From: Geodermatophilus siccatus
GTDB lineage: Bacteria; Actinomycetota; Actinomycetes; Mycobacteriales; Geodermatophilaceae
DNA length: 64,000 nt
Direction: 5' to 3'
Assembly (NCBI RefSeq): GCF_900103785.1
Contig: NZ_FNHE01000007.1
Location: 1 to 64,000, forward strand
The first letter of the stretch is position 1. The number at the start of each line of letters is the position of its first letter. The translations under genes and the position numbers were made by a program. Under the pieces are notes generated by a model. The model was not told where the DNA came from and ran no database searches. It worked only from the letters and a program-made list of their open reading frames with translations. This document shows positions 44,795-52,467 of the stretch, one piece after another.

Positions 44795-47184
44795 GCGGCG
44801 ACACCGCGCGCGACCTGCTGCGCGACGCCGGGACGACGCTGGCCGCCGCGGTCGCGACCGCACTGGGCACCCTCGCGCTGGTGCCGGTCTTCACCGACGC
44901 CGACTTTCGGCCGCCCGCGCTCGCGGCGGTCGTCGCGGTCGCCGCGGGCGGCCTGCTGCTGCGGGTGGCCGGCGCCGCGCTGGCCGACCGGCTGAGCCCC
45001 GACGGCGCGGCCCCCGGCTGGTGCACCGCGCTGGTCGCCCTCGCCGTCCCGTTCGGCCAGCTGGTCGTGCTGGCCTGCGTCCTCACCGCGCTGTTCGCCC
45101 CGGACCAGGCCTGGGGCGGCTGGCTGCCCACCGGCGGCAGCCTCGCCGACCTCGGCGCGGTCATGGCCGAGGGCACGGTGGAGATGGCCGAGCAGGCCAC
45201 CCCCGCCCTGCCGCTGACCGGGCTGGTCGCGCTCACCACGCTGCTGGCCGGCCTGGTCGCCGTCGCCGTGGACCTGGTCGCCGTCGGCACGCGGCAGCCG
45301 GCGCTGGCGGGGCTGGGGCTGCTGGTCCTGTTCTGCGTGCCGGTGAGCACGGTGACCGGGTCGATCGGTGTGCTGCCGGTGACCGCGCCGGCCGCGGGGC
45401 TGGCGCTGCTGCTCTTCGCCGACCAGCACCGGCGGCTGGGCCGGCGCTCGCCGGAGGGACGGCGTCCGCTGCTGGGGGCCGGGACGCTGACCGCCGTCCG
45501 GACCGGGGCGGCGGCCGTGGTGCTGGGCCTGGTGGTCGGGGCCGTCGTCCCCACGCTGACCGAGGGCAGCTTCGCGGGCGGCTTCGGCCCCGGTGGAGGC
45601 GGCGGCTCGACGGGGACCGCCCTCGACCCGGCCGCGGCCCTGCAGGGCCAGCTGACCCGCGACGAGCCGGTCGACCTGCTGCGACTCAACGCCTCGGTGC
45701 CCGACCCCGGGTACCTGCGGGTCGTCGCGCTGGAGGTCTACGACGCCGGGGAGGGCTGGACGGTCGGCAACCTCGACGGCGAGACCGACGTCGCCGACGA
45801 GGCCGAGCTCGCCGCCCTCCCCGGGCGGCGCGGGGGCCGGCCGGTCGACGCGCTGGTCACCGCCCTGGGCCACGAGGACCGCTTCCTCCCGGTGCTGTAC
45901 GCGCCGGTGTCGGTCGACGTGGCCGAACCCGACCGCTGGCGCTTCGACCCGGGCACCGGCACGGTGTTCGGCCGCGACGTGTCGACCGCCGGGCAGACCT
46001 GGTCGGTCGCGGCGATCGAGCCGCGCCCCACCGCCGAGGAGCTCGCCGAGGCCGCCCCGCTGCCGCCGGAGCTGCCGCTGGTGCAGCGCTACACCGCCCT
46101 GCCCGACCTCGACCCGGGCGTCGACGAGCTGGTCGCCACGCTGACCGCCGGGGCGCAGACCCCCCAGGAGCGGGTGCGGGCCGTCTACGAGCACTTCACC
46201 GACCCGGCCAACGGCTACGAGTACTCGCTGTCCACCGCGCCGGGCACCAGCGGCGACGACCTGGCCGACTTCCTGCGGCTGCGGCAGGGCTACTGCGAGC
46301 AGTACGCCGGGGCGATGGCGGCGCTGGTCCGGGCGGCCGGCGTCCCGGCGCGGGTGGTGCTCGGCTACACCCCCGGGACGGTGCAATCCGACGGCAGCCG
46401 GCTGATCACCAGCAACGACGCGCACGCCTGGGTCGAGGTCTACTTCGACGACCTGGGCTGGGTGCCCTACGACCCGACCCCGATCGACACCGACCGCGCC
46501 GTCGAGCTGCCGTGGGCACCGCGGCCGCAGGACCTGGAGGTCGACCCGCGCACCGACCCGACCCCCGCGCCCCTGCCCGCCCCCACGGTGCCGACGCCGC
46601 AGGCCCAGCCGACCCCCCAGGGCGTGCCGGTGCCGCAGGCCACGCCGCAGCAGGCCGACTCGTGGGTGCCGGCCGCGCTGCGCACCGCGGGTGCCGTCCT
46701 CGCCGTCCTGGCGCTGGCGGCGGTGCCGGCCGGGGTGCGGGTGCTGCAGCGCCGCCGCCGGCTGGCCACCGGCAGCCCGGCGGCGCTGTGGGACGAGCTC
46801 ACCGCCACCGCGCTGGACCTCGGCCGGACCGCCGACCCGGCCCGGACGCCGCGGCAGGTGGCCCAGGCCCTGGCCGAGGCGGCCGAGCCCGGCGGCGGCG
46901 CGCACCGGCCGGGCCGGCGCGCGGTCGCGGGGTCCGGGGTCGCCGCGGCGGTCGCCCGGCTGGCCCGGGCCGAGGAGGCGGCCAGCTACGCCCGCCCCGG
47001 CAGCGTCCCCGCCGTCGGACCGGAGCTGCGCGCCGACCTGGCCACGGCCCGCCGCGGGCTGCTGGCCGCGGCGCCGCGGGGTGCCCGGCTGCGCGCGCTG
47101 CTCTGGCCGCCGTCGCTGCTGGCGGGGCTGCGCGCGGCCCTGCCCCGGCTCCGGTGGGGCGGCCGGACGGCGCTGCGCGGCTGA
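44791..47184 (+). CDS. TgpA-type membrane transglutaminase-like protein
   Basis: 797 residues. Several N-terminal membrane helices (to about residue 255) precede an extracytoplasmic region with a transglutaminase core. The putative catalytic triad is complete: Cys502 in QGYCEQYAGAMAAL, His545 in NDAHAWVEVYF and Asp561 in YDPTP. A Pro/Gln linker (TPQAQPTPQGVPVPQATPQQ) leads to a last membrane helix (about 630-655) and a cytoplasmic DUF4129-like tail. With MoxR and DUF58 it forms a conserved three-gene module. It may process or cross-link cell-envelope proteins, but the substrate is unknown. Confidence 0.92.
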   Translation: MSGDTARDLLRDAGTTLAAAVATALGTLALVPVFTDADFRPPALAAVVAVAAGGLLLRVAGAALADRLSPDGAAPGWCTALVALAVPFGQLVVLACVLTALFAPDQAWGGWLPTGGSLADLGAVMAEGTVEMAEQATPALPLTGLVALTTLLAGLVAVAVDLVAVGTRQPALAGLGLLVLFCVPVSTVTGSIGVLPVTAPAAGLALLLFADQHRRLGRRSPEGRRPLLGAGTLTAVRTGAAAVVLGLVVGAVVPTLTEGSFAGGFGPGGGGGSTGTALDPAAALQGQLTRDEPVDLLRLNASVPDPGYLRVVALEVYDAGEGWTVGNLDGETDVADEAELAALPGRRGGRPVDALVTALGHEDRFLPVLYAPVSVDVAEPDRWRFDPGTGTVFGRDVSTAGQTWSVAAIEPRPTAEELAEAAPLPPELPLVQRYTALPDLDPGVDELVATLTAGAQTPQERVRAVYEHFTDPANGYEYSLSTAPGTSGDDLADFLRLRQGYCEQYAGAMAALVRAAGVPARVVLGYTPGTVQSDGSRLITSNDAHAWVEVYFDDLGWVPYDPTPIDTDRAVELPWAPRPQDLEVDPRTDPTPAPLPAPTVPTPQAQPTPQGVPVPQATPQQADSWVPAALRTAGAVLAVLALAAVPAGVRVLQRRRRLATGSPAALWDELTATALDLGRTADPARTPRQVAQALAEAAEPGGGAHRPGRRAVAGSGVAAAVARLARAEEAASYARPGSVPAVGPELRADLATARRGLLAAAPRGARLRALLWPPSLLAGLRAALPRLRWGGRTALRG

Positions 47185-47231
47185 AGAGGGAGGACCCCCT
47201 GGCCCCCGCCACTTCTGGCCTTGCAGGGCGG

Positions 47232-47286
47232 CCCCGTCCAGGGCACCGCCCCGAGCCTGCGAGGGGTGGGGAGGACGGGGTCCTTC
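47232..47286. terminator. Family I terminator-like palindrome (copy 10), between convergent genes
   Basis: CCCCGTCC (47232-47239) pairs with GGACGGGG (47273-47280). The inner arm pairs CACCGCCCC with GGGGTGG around GAGCCTGCGA. This copy shows the full two-level hairpin best and serves as the type copy. It lies between the transglutaminase stop and the convergent small gene's stop. Confidence 0.75.
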
Positions 47287-47307
47287 CGCTGCAAGGGGGG
47301 ACCAGTT

Positions 47308-47661
47308 TCAGGCCGGCCGGTCGACTTGGAGGCGCAGCAGCCGCTCGGTCAGCTCGGTCAACGGCACGGTGAGGGTGAACCGGCCGCCCTCGGACTGCAG
47401 CCCCGCCTCGCGGACGCCGGCAGCCACCCACTCGGGAATCGCCTCGAGCAGCGCCTCGACGCCGAGGAACACCGGCCCCTCCCCGGGCTCGGCGTCGGAC
47501 ATCGACTCCTCCTCGGCCCGGTCCGCCGCGGTCCACAGCGGGACGACGTCGTGCCCGTCACCGTCGGTCCAGGGGGCCACGCCGTCCTCGTCGCCCCAGG
47601 CCCACAGGCCACCGCCGGCAGCGAGGTCGTCCCAGACGGCGGTCGTGTCGGGGTCGGTCAC
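47308..47661 (-). CDS. Small acidic protein, DUF2750-like
   Basis: 117 residues, strongly acidic in the first half. WDDLAAGGGLWAWGDEDGVAPW followed by GHDVVPLWTAADRA (given in parts) resembles the DUF2750 layout, in which the DEDG and PLW motifs are conserved. A helical end, LTELTERLLRLQVDRPA, follows. The match is by eye and moderate. No function is known. The start is GTG 47659-47661. A terminator hairpin upstream separates it from the DUF3040 gene. Confidence 0.6.
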   Translation of the reverse strand: MTDPDTTAVWDDLAAGGGLWAWGDEDGVAPWTDGDGHDVVPLWTAADRAEEESMSDAEPGEGPVFLGVEALLEAIPEWVAAGVREAGLQSEGGRFTLTVPLTELTERLLRLQVDRPA

Positions 47662-47693
47662 GGTGCCTCCTGCGGGGATCGGGGCCGGGAAAG

Positions 47694-47730
47694 ACGACAG
47701 CCGCCGTCCGGGAGGGACAGCGGCTGTCGT
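47694..47730 (-). terminator. Hairpin after the DUF3040 gene
   Basis: ACGACAGCCGC (47694-47704) pairs with GCGGCTGTCGT (47720-47730). The 15-base loop contains a further GTCC/GGAC pairing. It sits 14 bases after the stop of the minus-strand DUF3040 gene. Confidence 0.75.
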
Positions 47731-47743
47731 ACGGGGCGGCGGG

Positions 47744-48154
47744 CTACTGGTCGTAGCGGCGGCGGAAGCGCTCCTCGAGCCGGTTCTTCAGCGGCTGCCG
47801 GCGGACCTTGCCGGCGCGACCGCGACCACCCCGGCCGGAGGCCGCGCCGCCGGCCGGTGCGCCGGGGCCGACCTCGACGCCGCCGGTGACCGAGCGGTAG
47901 TTCAGGACGGCGAGGGCGAGCCCGCCGAAGGCGACCAAGAAGCCGAGGGCACCCAGCGGCACCGACGGGATCACCGCACCGCCGATGAGCGCGGCCATGC
48001 CCACCACGAACAGCAGGACGCCCAGCTGCAGCTTGCGACGGGCCTTGCCGCGGCGGTCACCGGAGCGGACCGACGAGGCGAACTTGGGATCGTCATCGAC
48101 GAGGGCGCGCTCGATCTGCTCCAGCAGTCGCTGCTCGTGCTCGGAGAGCGGCAC
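47744..48154 (-). CDS. DUF3040 family membrane protein
   Basis: 136 residues. The N-terminus PLSEHEQRLLEQIERAL followed by DDPKFASSVRSGD is the DUF3040 signature found only in actinobacteria. Two membrane helices follow (LGVLLFVVGMAALIGGAVI and LGALGFLVAFGGLALAVL), then a basic, Gly-rich tail ending RLEERFRRRYDQ. GTG 48152-48154 has GGAGGT upstream. The function is unknown. Confidence 0.9.
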   Translation of the reverse strand: MPLSEHEQRLLEQIERALVDDDPKFASSVRSGDRRGKARRKLQLGVLLFVVGMAALIGGAVIPSVPLGALGFLVAFGGLALAVLNYRSVTGGVEVGPGAPAGGAASGRGGRGRAGKVRRQPLKNRLEERFRRRYDQ

Positions 48155-48184
48155 GTCGACCTCCACGTGGGCCAAAGCCAAGAC

Positions 48185-48221
48185 CCGACGGCGGTGCCCG
48201 CCGTCGGTGACACCGAGGATA
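48185..48221 (-). promoter_or_regulatory. Promoter and 5'-end hairpin of the DUF3040 gene
   Basis: On the minus strand TATCCT (48216-48221) is a good -10 element. Directly downstream, CCGACGGCGG (48185-48194) pairs with CCGCCGTCGG (48198-48207) around a three-base loop. The hairpin would therefore be at or very near the 5' end of the mRNA, where it could stabilise the transcript or bind a regulator. Confidence 0.5.
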
Positions 48222-48384
48222 CGAGCCCTCCGCGGGGTGCGAAAGGCGGGCCGCGCCGGGCTCGCCGCGATCACCCCGGCGGGTGGCCCGCGGTGTCTGC
48301 GGGGAGACGAACGGGGCGACGCCGGAGTTCCCGCCACCCGGTCGGGTGCGACCTCGTCGGGCGTGTCCCGGCGCCGCGTCCGGC

Positions 48385-49593
48385 TCACCGGGTGCGCTGT
48401 CCGTCGCGGTGCAGCAGCGTCGCCGGGCGGACCGCGCCGGCGCCGAACCGGCGGGCGGCGCGGTCGGCGGCCAGCTCGGCCTCCCGGCGGCCGTGCTCCC
48501 GGGCGCCCAGCTCGAGCTGGCGCGGCGTCTCCCCGGCCGGCACCAGGCGCTCGGCGCGCACGCCGACCAGCCGGATGCGGGCCCGGTCCAGGCCGAGGGC
48601 GTCGAAGAGGGCACGGGCGGTGTCGTAGAGCTCCTGCCCGACGTCGGTGGGGACGTCGAGGGTGCGGCTGCGGGTGATCGTGGCGAAGTCGGCGAAGCGG
48701 ACCTTGACCGTCACCGTGCGGGCCAGCCAACCGGCCGAGCGCAGCCGGCCCGCCGTCCGCTCGGCGAGACGCAGCAGCTCCCGGTGGATGACGGCGGGGT
48801 CGTCGACGTCCGTGCCGAAGGTCTCCTCGTGCCCGGTCGACCGCTCCGGCTCGTCGGGTACCACCCGGCGCGGATCGCGCCCCCAGGACAGCTCGTGCAG
48901 GTGTGCGCCGGCCGCCGGGCCCACCGCCCGCTGCAGCGTGCGCACCGGCACGTGCGCGAGGTCGCCGACGGTGCGCAGCCCCAGCCGCAGCAGCACCTCC
49001 TCGGTCCTGGCGCCCACCCCCCACAGGGCGCCGACCGGCAGCGGGTGCAGGAACCCCATGACCTCGGCCGGCCGGACGACCAGCAGCCCGTCGGGCTTGG
49101 CGGCGGTGGAGGCGAGCTTGGCGACGAACTTGGTGCCGGCCACGCCGACCGAGCAGGTGATGCCCTGCTCGTCGAAGACGCGGGCGCGCAGGTACTCGCC
49201 GATCTCGGCGGCGTCGCCCAGCCGCCGCCCGGCGCCGGACACGTCGAGGAAGGCCTCGTCCAGGCTCAGCGGCTCCACCAGCGGGGTGATCGAGCGGAAC
49301 AGCGCCATGACCGAGCGGGACACCTCGGCGTAGAGCGCCATGTCCCCCGGCAGCACCGTCGCCGTCGGGCACAGCCGCAGCGCGCGGGACGTCGGCATCG
49401 CCGCGTGCACCCCGTAGCGGCGCGCCTCGTAGGTCGCCGAGGTGACCACCCCGCGGTTGCCCGCCCCGCCGACGATCACCGGCGTCCCGGCCAGCTCCGG
49501 CCGGCGGCGCACCTCGACGCTGGCGAAGAACGCGTCCATGTCGACGTGCAGCACGGTGCAGCCCGCAGCACGGGACGACGACCCCGACGACAC
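48385..49593 (-). CDS. dinB: DNA polymerase IV (Y family, DinB)
   Basis: 402 residues. The catalytic palm motifs are LHVDMDAFFASVE at the N-terminus and SLDEAFLDVSG in the middle, with YEARRYGVHAAMPTSRAL in the fingers. The little-finger domain follows ERSTGHEETFGTD. It is a translesion polymerase for damaged templates. A perfect LexA box lies 19 bases before the GTG, so it is SOS-induced. The C-terminus lacks an obvious beta-clamp motif in its last residues. Confidence 0.95.
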   Translation of the reverse strand: MSSGSSSRAAGCTVLHVDMDAFFASVEVRRRPELAGTPVIVGGAGNRGVVTSATYEARRYGVHAAMPTSRALRLCPTATVLPGDMALYAEVSRSVMALFRSITPLVEPLSLDEAFLDVSGAGRRLGDAAEIGEYLRARVFDEQGITCSVGVAGTKFVAKLASTAAKPDGLLVVRPAEVMGFLHPLPVGALWGVGARTEEVLLRLGLRTVGDLAHVPVRTLQRAVGPAAGAHLHELSWGRDPRRVVPDEPERSTGHEETFGTDVDDPAVIHRELLRLAERTAGRLRSAGWLARTVTVKVRFADFATITRSRTLDVPTDVGQELYDTARALFDALGLDRARIRLVGVRAERLVPAGETPRQLELGAREHGRREAELAADRAARRFGAGAVRPATLLHRDGQRTR

Positions 49594-49611
49594 CCGACCC
49601 CTCCCCGTTGC

Positions 49612-49627
49612 TCGAACGCGTGTTCGA
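49612..49627. promoter_or_regulatory. LexA box (SOS operator) of dinB
   Basis: TCGAACGCGTGTTCGA is a perfect actinobacterial SOS box (TCGAAC-N4-GTTCGA), and is fully palindromic here. It lies 19 bases upstream of the dinB GTG and 183 bases from the divergent ADGG-repeat gene, so it might also influence that promoter. Confidence 0.9.
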
Positions 49628-49767
49628 CCGACGGGAGGACGCTAACGCCCGCGCCACCCCGGGGGCACCTCGACGCGGCGTCGTGACCCAGACGTTGCCG
49701 ACAGCCCGTCCCCGCTGGTCGAGGCGGGTGTGTGAGAGCAGGATGCGGGAGGTACAGCATCTCCGGA

Positions 49768-49787
49768 GGGCCGCCGGCCGGCGGCCC
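49768..49787. promoter_or_regulatory. 20-bp perfect palindrome upstream of the repeat-protein gene
   Basis: GGGCCGCCGGCCGGCGGCCC is completely self-complementary and ends 23 bases before ATG 49811. It may be an operator or an mRNA hairpin controlling the cassette that follows. Confidence 0.55.
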
Positions 49788-49810
49788 GGACCCGACGTGA
49801 TGGGAGACCC

Positions 49811-50113
49811 ATGGCTCTCGACGACGACGACATGACCAGCACCGAGGGCCACGGCCCGGCCGACGGCGGCGCGGCGGGTGGCGGTTCCGACGGCGGGGCG
49901 GACGGCGGCGCCGACAGCGGCGCGGGCCACGGCCCGGCCGACGGCGGCGCCGTCGGTGGCGGTTCGGACGGCGGTGCCGACGGTGGCGCGGACGGCGGTG
50001 CCGACGGTGGCGCGGACGGCGGTGCCGACGGCGGTGCCGACGGCGGCGCGGACGGCGGTGCCGACGGTGGCGCGGACGGCGGTGCCGACGGCGGCGCGGA
50101 CGGTTCCGCCTGA
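49811..50113 (+). CDS. ADGG-repeat protein (100 aa)
   Basis: 100 residues. A short acidic start (MALDDDDMTSTEG) is followed by two copies of a 26-residue block beginning GHGPADGG (residues 13-38 and 39-64). Then DGGA is repeated without interruption from residue 53 to 96, ending DGSA. There is no signal peptide, helix or Cys. The DNA repeats have a 12/24-bp period. GGGAGA lies before the ATG. The stop overlaps the first codon of the cupin gene (CTGA). Tight linkage to a JmjC-type oxygenase suggests the repeated Asp residues may be modified; this is inference. Confidence 0.7.
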   Translation: MALDDDDMTSTEGHGPADGGAAGGGSDGGADGGADSGAGHGPADGGAVGGGSDGGADGGADGGADGGADGGADGGADGGADGGADGGADGGADGGADGSA

Positions 50114-51420
50114 CCGAGGACCCCACCGCGCAGGGCCGGTCGGTCGACCGGCCGGCCCTGCGTCGGTGCACCGCCCTCGACCCGCGGGTCTTCGCCGAGG
50201 AGCACTGGGCCCGCCGGCCGCTGCTGACCCGCGCCGAGGAGACCGGCGGCTCCTTCGACGACCTGCTCGATCTCGCCGCGGTCGACGAGCTGCTGTCGCG
50301 CCGCGGGCTGCGCACCCCGTTCCTGCGGATCGCCAAGGACGGCGCGGTCGTCGACACTAAGCGCTTCACGACCTCCGGGGGCGCCGGCGCGGAGGTCGCC
50401 GACCAGGTCTCCTCCGACGCGGTGCTGCGGCTGTTCGCCGACGGCAGCACCGTCGTCCTGCAGGGGCTGCACCGGCTCTGGCCGCCGCTGATCGAGTTCG
50501 CCGACCAGCTGGCCGCCGACCTCGGCCACCCGACCCAGGTCAACGCCTACGTCACCCCGCCGTCCTCGCGCGGGTTCTCCCCGCACTACGACGTCCACGA
50601 CGTGTTCGTCCTGCAGGTGGCCGGCGAGAAGCACTGGCGCATCCACGAGCCGGTGCTGACCGACCCGCTGCGCACCCAGCCGTGGAACGACCGGGCCGCC
50701 GCGGTGGCCGCCGCCGCCGAGCGCGAGCCGGTGATCGACGCGGTGCTGCGCCCCGGTGATGCCCTCTACCTGCCCCGCGGCTACCTGCACTCGGCGACCG
50801 CGCTGGGCGCGATCAGCGCGCACCTGACCGTCGGGATCCACTCGGTGACCCGCTGGGCGGCCGCGGAGAGCGCGCTCGACCTGGTCCGCGTGCTCGCTGC
50901 CGAGGACCCCGAGCTGCGCCGCTCGCTGCCGCTGGGCGTGGACCTCGCCGACCCGGCCGCGGTGGCCGACGACGTCGCGACGGTCGTGACCGCGCTGAAG
51001 GGCTGGCTCGACCGCGTCGACCCCGCCGAGGTCGCCGACCGGCTGCGGGCCCGCACCTGGTCGCAGGTCCGCCCGGAGCCGGTGGCCCCGCTGGCCCAGG
51101 CGACCGCGGCCGCCGCCCTCTCCCCCGACACCGTGCTGCGGCTGCGCCGCCGGTTGCGCTGCCAGTTGCGCGAGGCCGCCGACGGCCGGGTGACGCTGGT
51201 CGCCGGACGGCGCTCCCTCGAGCTGCCCGCCGAGACCCGGCCGGCCGTGGCCGAGCTGCTGGCCGCGGGCGAGCTGAAGGTCGCCGACCTGCCGGGGCTC
51301 GACGCCGCCGACCAGCTCACCCTGGCCCGCCGGTTGGTGACCGAGTCCATCGCCACCGTGCCCGGTGCGACCGCGGAGCACCATGGGGAGCGTGAGCACG
51401 CGCCCGGGAACGGCTCGTGA
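50110..51420 (+). CDS. JmjC-type cupin (Cupin_4, ribosomal-oxygenase-like)
   Basis: 436 residues if started at CTG 50110-50112. The family N-terminus TALDPRVFAEEHWARRPLLT requires a start this far upstream, yet the first ATG/GTG/TTG in frame is the GTG at 50422, inside the domain. The CTG overlaps the TGA of the repeat-protein gene. The iron site is intact: His159 and Asp161 in SPHYDVHDVF and distal His227 in RGYLHSA. The relatives YcfD/RoxA and human MINA/NO66 are Fe(II)/2-oxoglutarate protein hydroxylases. A C-terminal winged-helix region follows. Its substrate may be the adjacent repeat protein. Confidence 0.85.
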   Translation: MTEDPTAQGRSVDRPALRRCTALDPRVFAEEHWARRPLLTRAEETGGSFDDLLDLAAVDELLSRRGLRTPFLRIAKDGAVVDTKRFTTSGGAGAEVADQVSSDAVLRLFADGSTVVLQGLHRLWPPLIEFADQLAADLGHPTQVNAYVTPPSSRGFSPHYDVHDVFVLQVAGEKHWRIHEPVLTDPLRTQPWNDRAAAVAAAAEREPVIDAVLRPGDALYLPRGYLHSATALGAISAHLTVGIHSVTRWAAAESALDLVRVLAAEDPELRRSLPLGVDLADPAAVADDVATVVTALKGWLDRVDPAEVADRLRARTWSQVRPEPVAPLAQATAAAALSPDTVLRLRRRLRCQLREAADGRVTLVAGRRSLELPAETRPAVAELLAAGELKVADLPGLDAADQLTLARRLVTESIATVPGATAEHHGEREHAPGNGS

Positions 51421-51439
51421 GCCGGGCGACCCCCGGCAC

Positions 51440-51520
51440 GTGACCGAGCTCGCGAGGTCACGCAGGTGCACAGCACCGCCGGTTGCGGCCCGTCCGAGCG
51501 CCGGCGAGGTGACGCCATGA
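51440..51520 (+). CDS. Mini-ORF (family II, 26 aa) before the sucrase/ferredoxin-like gene
   Basis: GTG 51440 to TGA 51518-51520, overlapping the next gene's ATG (ATGA). The peptide begins VTELARSRRCTAPP and ends RPSAGEVTP. The first 25 bases are near-identical to the moxR leader copies. It starts 19 bases after the cupin stop. Confidence 0.5.
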   Translation: MTELARSRRCTAPPVAARPSAGEVTP

Positions 51521-52458
51521 CCGCTCCGGCCGACTTCTGCCAGGTCGCGGCAGCGCCCGGACTGCCCCCGGGACGACTCGACCCCGACCGCTGCTCGGTG
51601 CAGGCGCTGGTCCGCGGCGACTCCGGCGTCGCCACCGCCTCGCCGGCGCAGCGCTGGCTGTTGATCGAGCAGCCGGGGCCGTGGGGCGTCGACGCGCTCA
51701 CCCAGTCCCGGTTCGACCCCGCCGTCGCGCCGCGGCTGGCGCACCGGGCGCGGGTCGAGGGCGTGCGCGTGCTGCTGGTCCGCCGTCCCGGCGACCGGCT
51801 CACCGACTCGCAGCGCCGCTGGGCCTACGTCGACGGCCGGCCCGGCGTCGAGGGCGTGTGGTGGTCGGTGCGCGCCAGCGACGCCGAGCTGGTCGACGCG
51901 CCGTGGGACGGGTCGGTCGGCGAGCGGGCCGACCGGCCGCTCTACCTGGTGTGCGCGCACGGCGGGCACGACGCCTGCTGCGCGCTGCGCGGGCGGCCGC
52001 TGGCCCGGACGATGCCCGCCGACGACGTCTGGGAGTGCAGCCACCTCGGCGGCTGCCGGTTCGCCAGCAACGTGCTCGTGCTGCCGCACGGCTTCTACTA
52101 CGGCCAGGTGCCCGGGGACGGCGCCGAGCTGGTCGAGGCGCACACCGGTGGCCGGGTCGCGCTGCCCTGGCTGCGCGGCCGCTCCGGACTGCCCGCGCCG
52201 GTGCAGGCGGCTCAGCAGACCGTCCGGGCAGAGCTGTCGCTGCTCGGGGTCGACGACCTGCCGCCGCGCGACGTGCGCCGGCTGACCCCGGCCGGGGTCG
52301 AGGTCGAGCGGTGGGTGGTCACCCTCGCCGGCCCGGACGGCGACGTCGTGACCGAGGTGGAGAGCCGGCCGTCGGAGGAGTCCGCGCCGCTCACCTGCCG
52401 GGCGCTGCACGCCGCGCACGGCCACACCTGGCACGTGCGGCTGCTCTCCGGCGTCTGA
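51517..52458 (+). CDS. Sucrase/ferredoxin-like protein (Suc_Fer-like)
   Basis: 313 residues. The thioredoxin-like ferredoxin fold has candidate [2Fe-2S] ligands Cys146 and Cys154/155 in CAHGGHDACCALRGRPLA, and Cys174 and Cys180 in WECSHLGGCRFASN, followed by VLVLPHGFYYG. An N-terminal domain holds WLLIEQPGPWG. These are the marks of the Suc_Fer-like family, putative redox proteins of unknown pathway. It could supply electrons or assemble iron for the neighbouring oxygenase. It converges on the serine-hydrolase homologue. Confidence 0.88.
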   Translation: MTAPADFCQVAAAPGLPPGRLDPDRCSVQALVRGDSGVATASPAQRWLLIEQPGPWGVDALTQSRFDPAVAPRLAHRARVEGVRVLLVRRPGDRLTDSQRRWAYVDGRPGVEGVWWSVRASDAELVDAPWDGSVGERADRPLYLVCAHGGHDACCALRGRPLARTMPADDVWECSHLGGCRFASNVLVLPHGFYYGQVPGDGAELVEAHTGGRVALPWLRGRSGLPAPVQAAQQTVRAELSLLGVDDLPPRDVRRLTPAGVEVERWVVTLAGPDGDVVTEVESRPSEESAPLTCRALHAAHGHTWHVRLLSGV

Positions 52459-52467
52459 GCCCGGGAC

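Noticed and set aside
49811..50113. RTX-type calcium-binding repeats
   Set aside because: The RTX nonapeptide GGxGxDxUx does not occur; the unit is a strict four-residue DGGA with no large hydrophobic residue.
49878..50360. Alternative-frame protein over the ADGG-repeat gene
   Set aside because: Its repeats only mirror the DNA repeat, and the ATG frame has a Shine-Dalgarno sequence and couples to the cupin gene.
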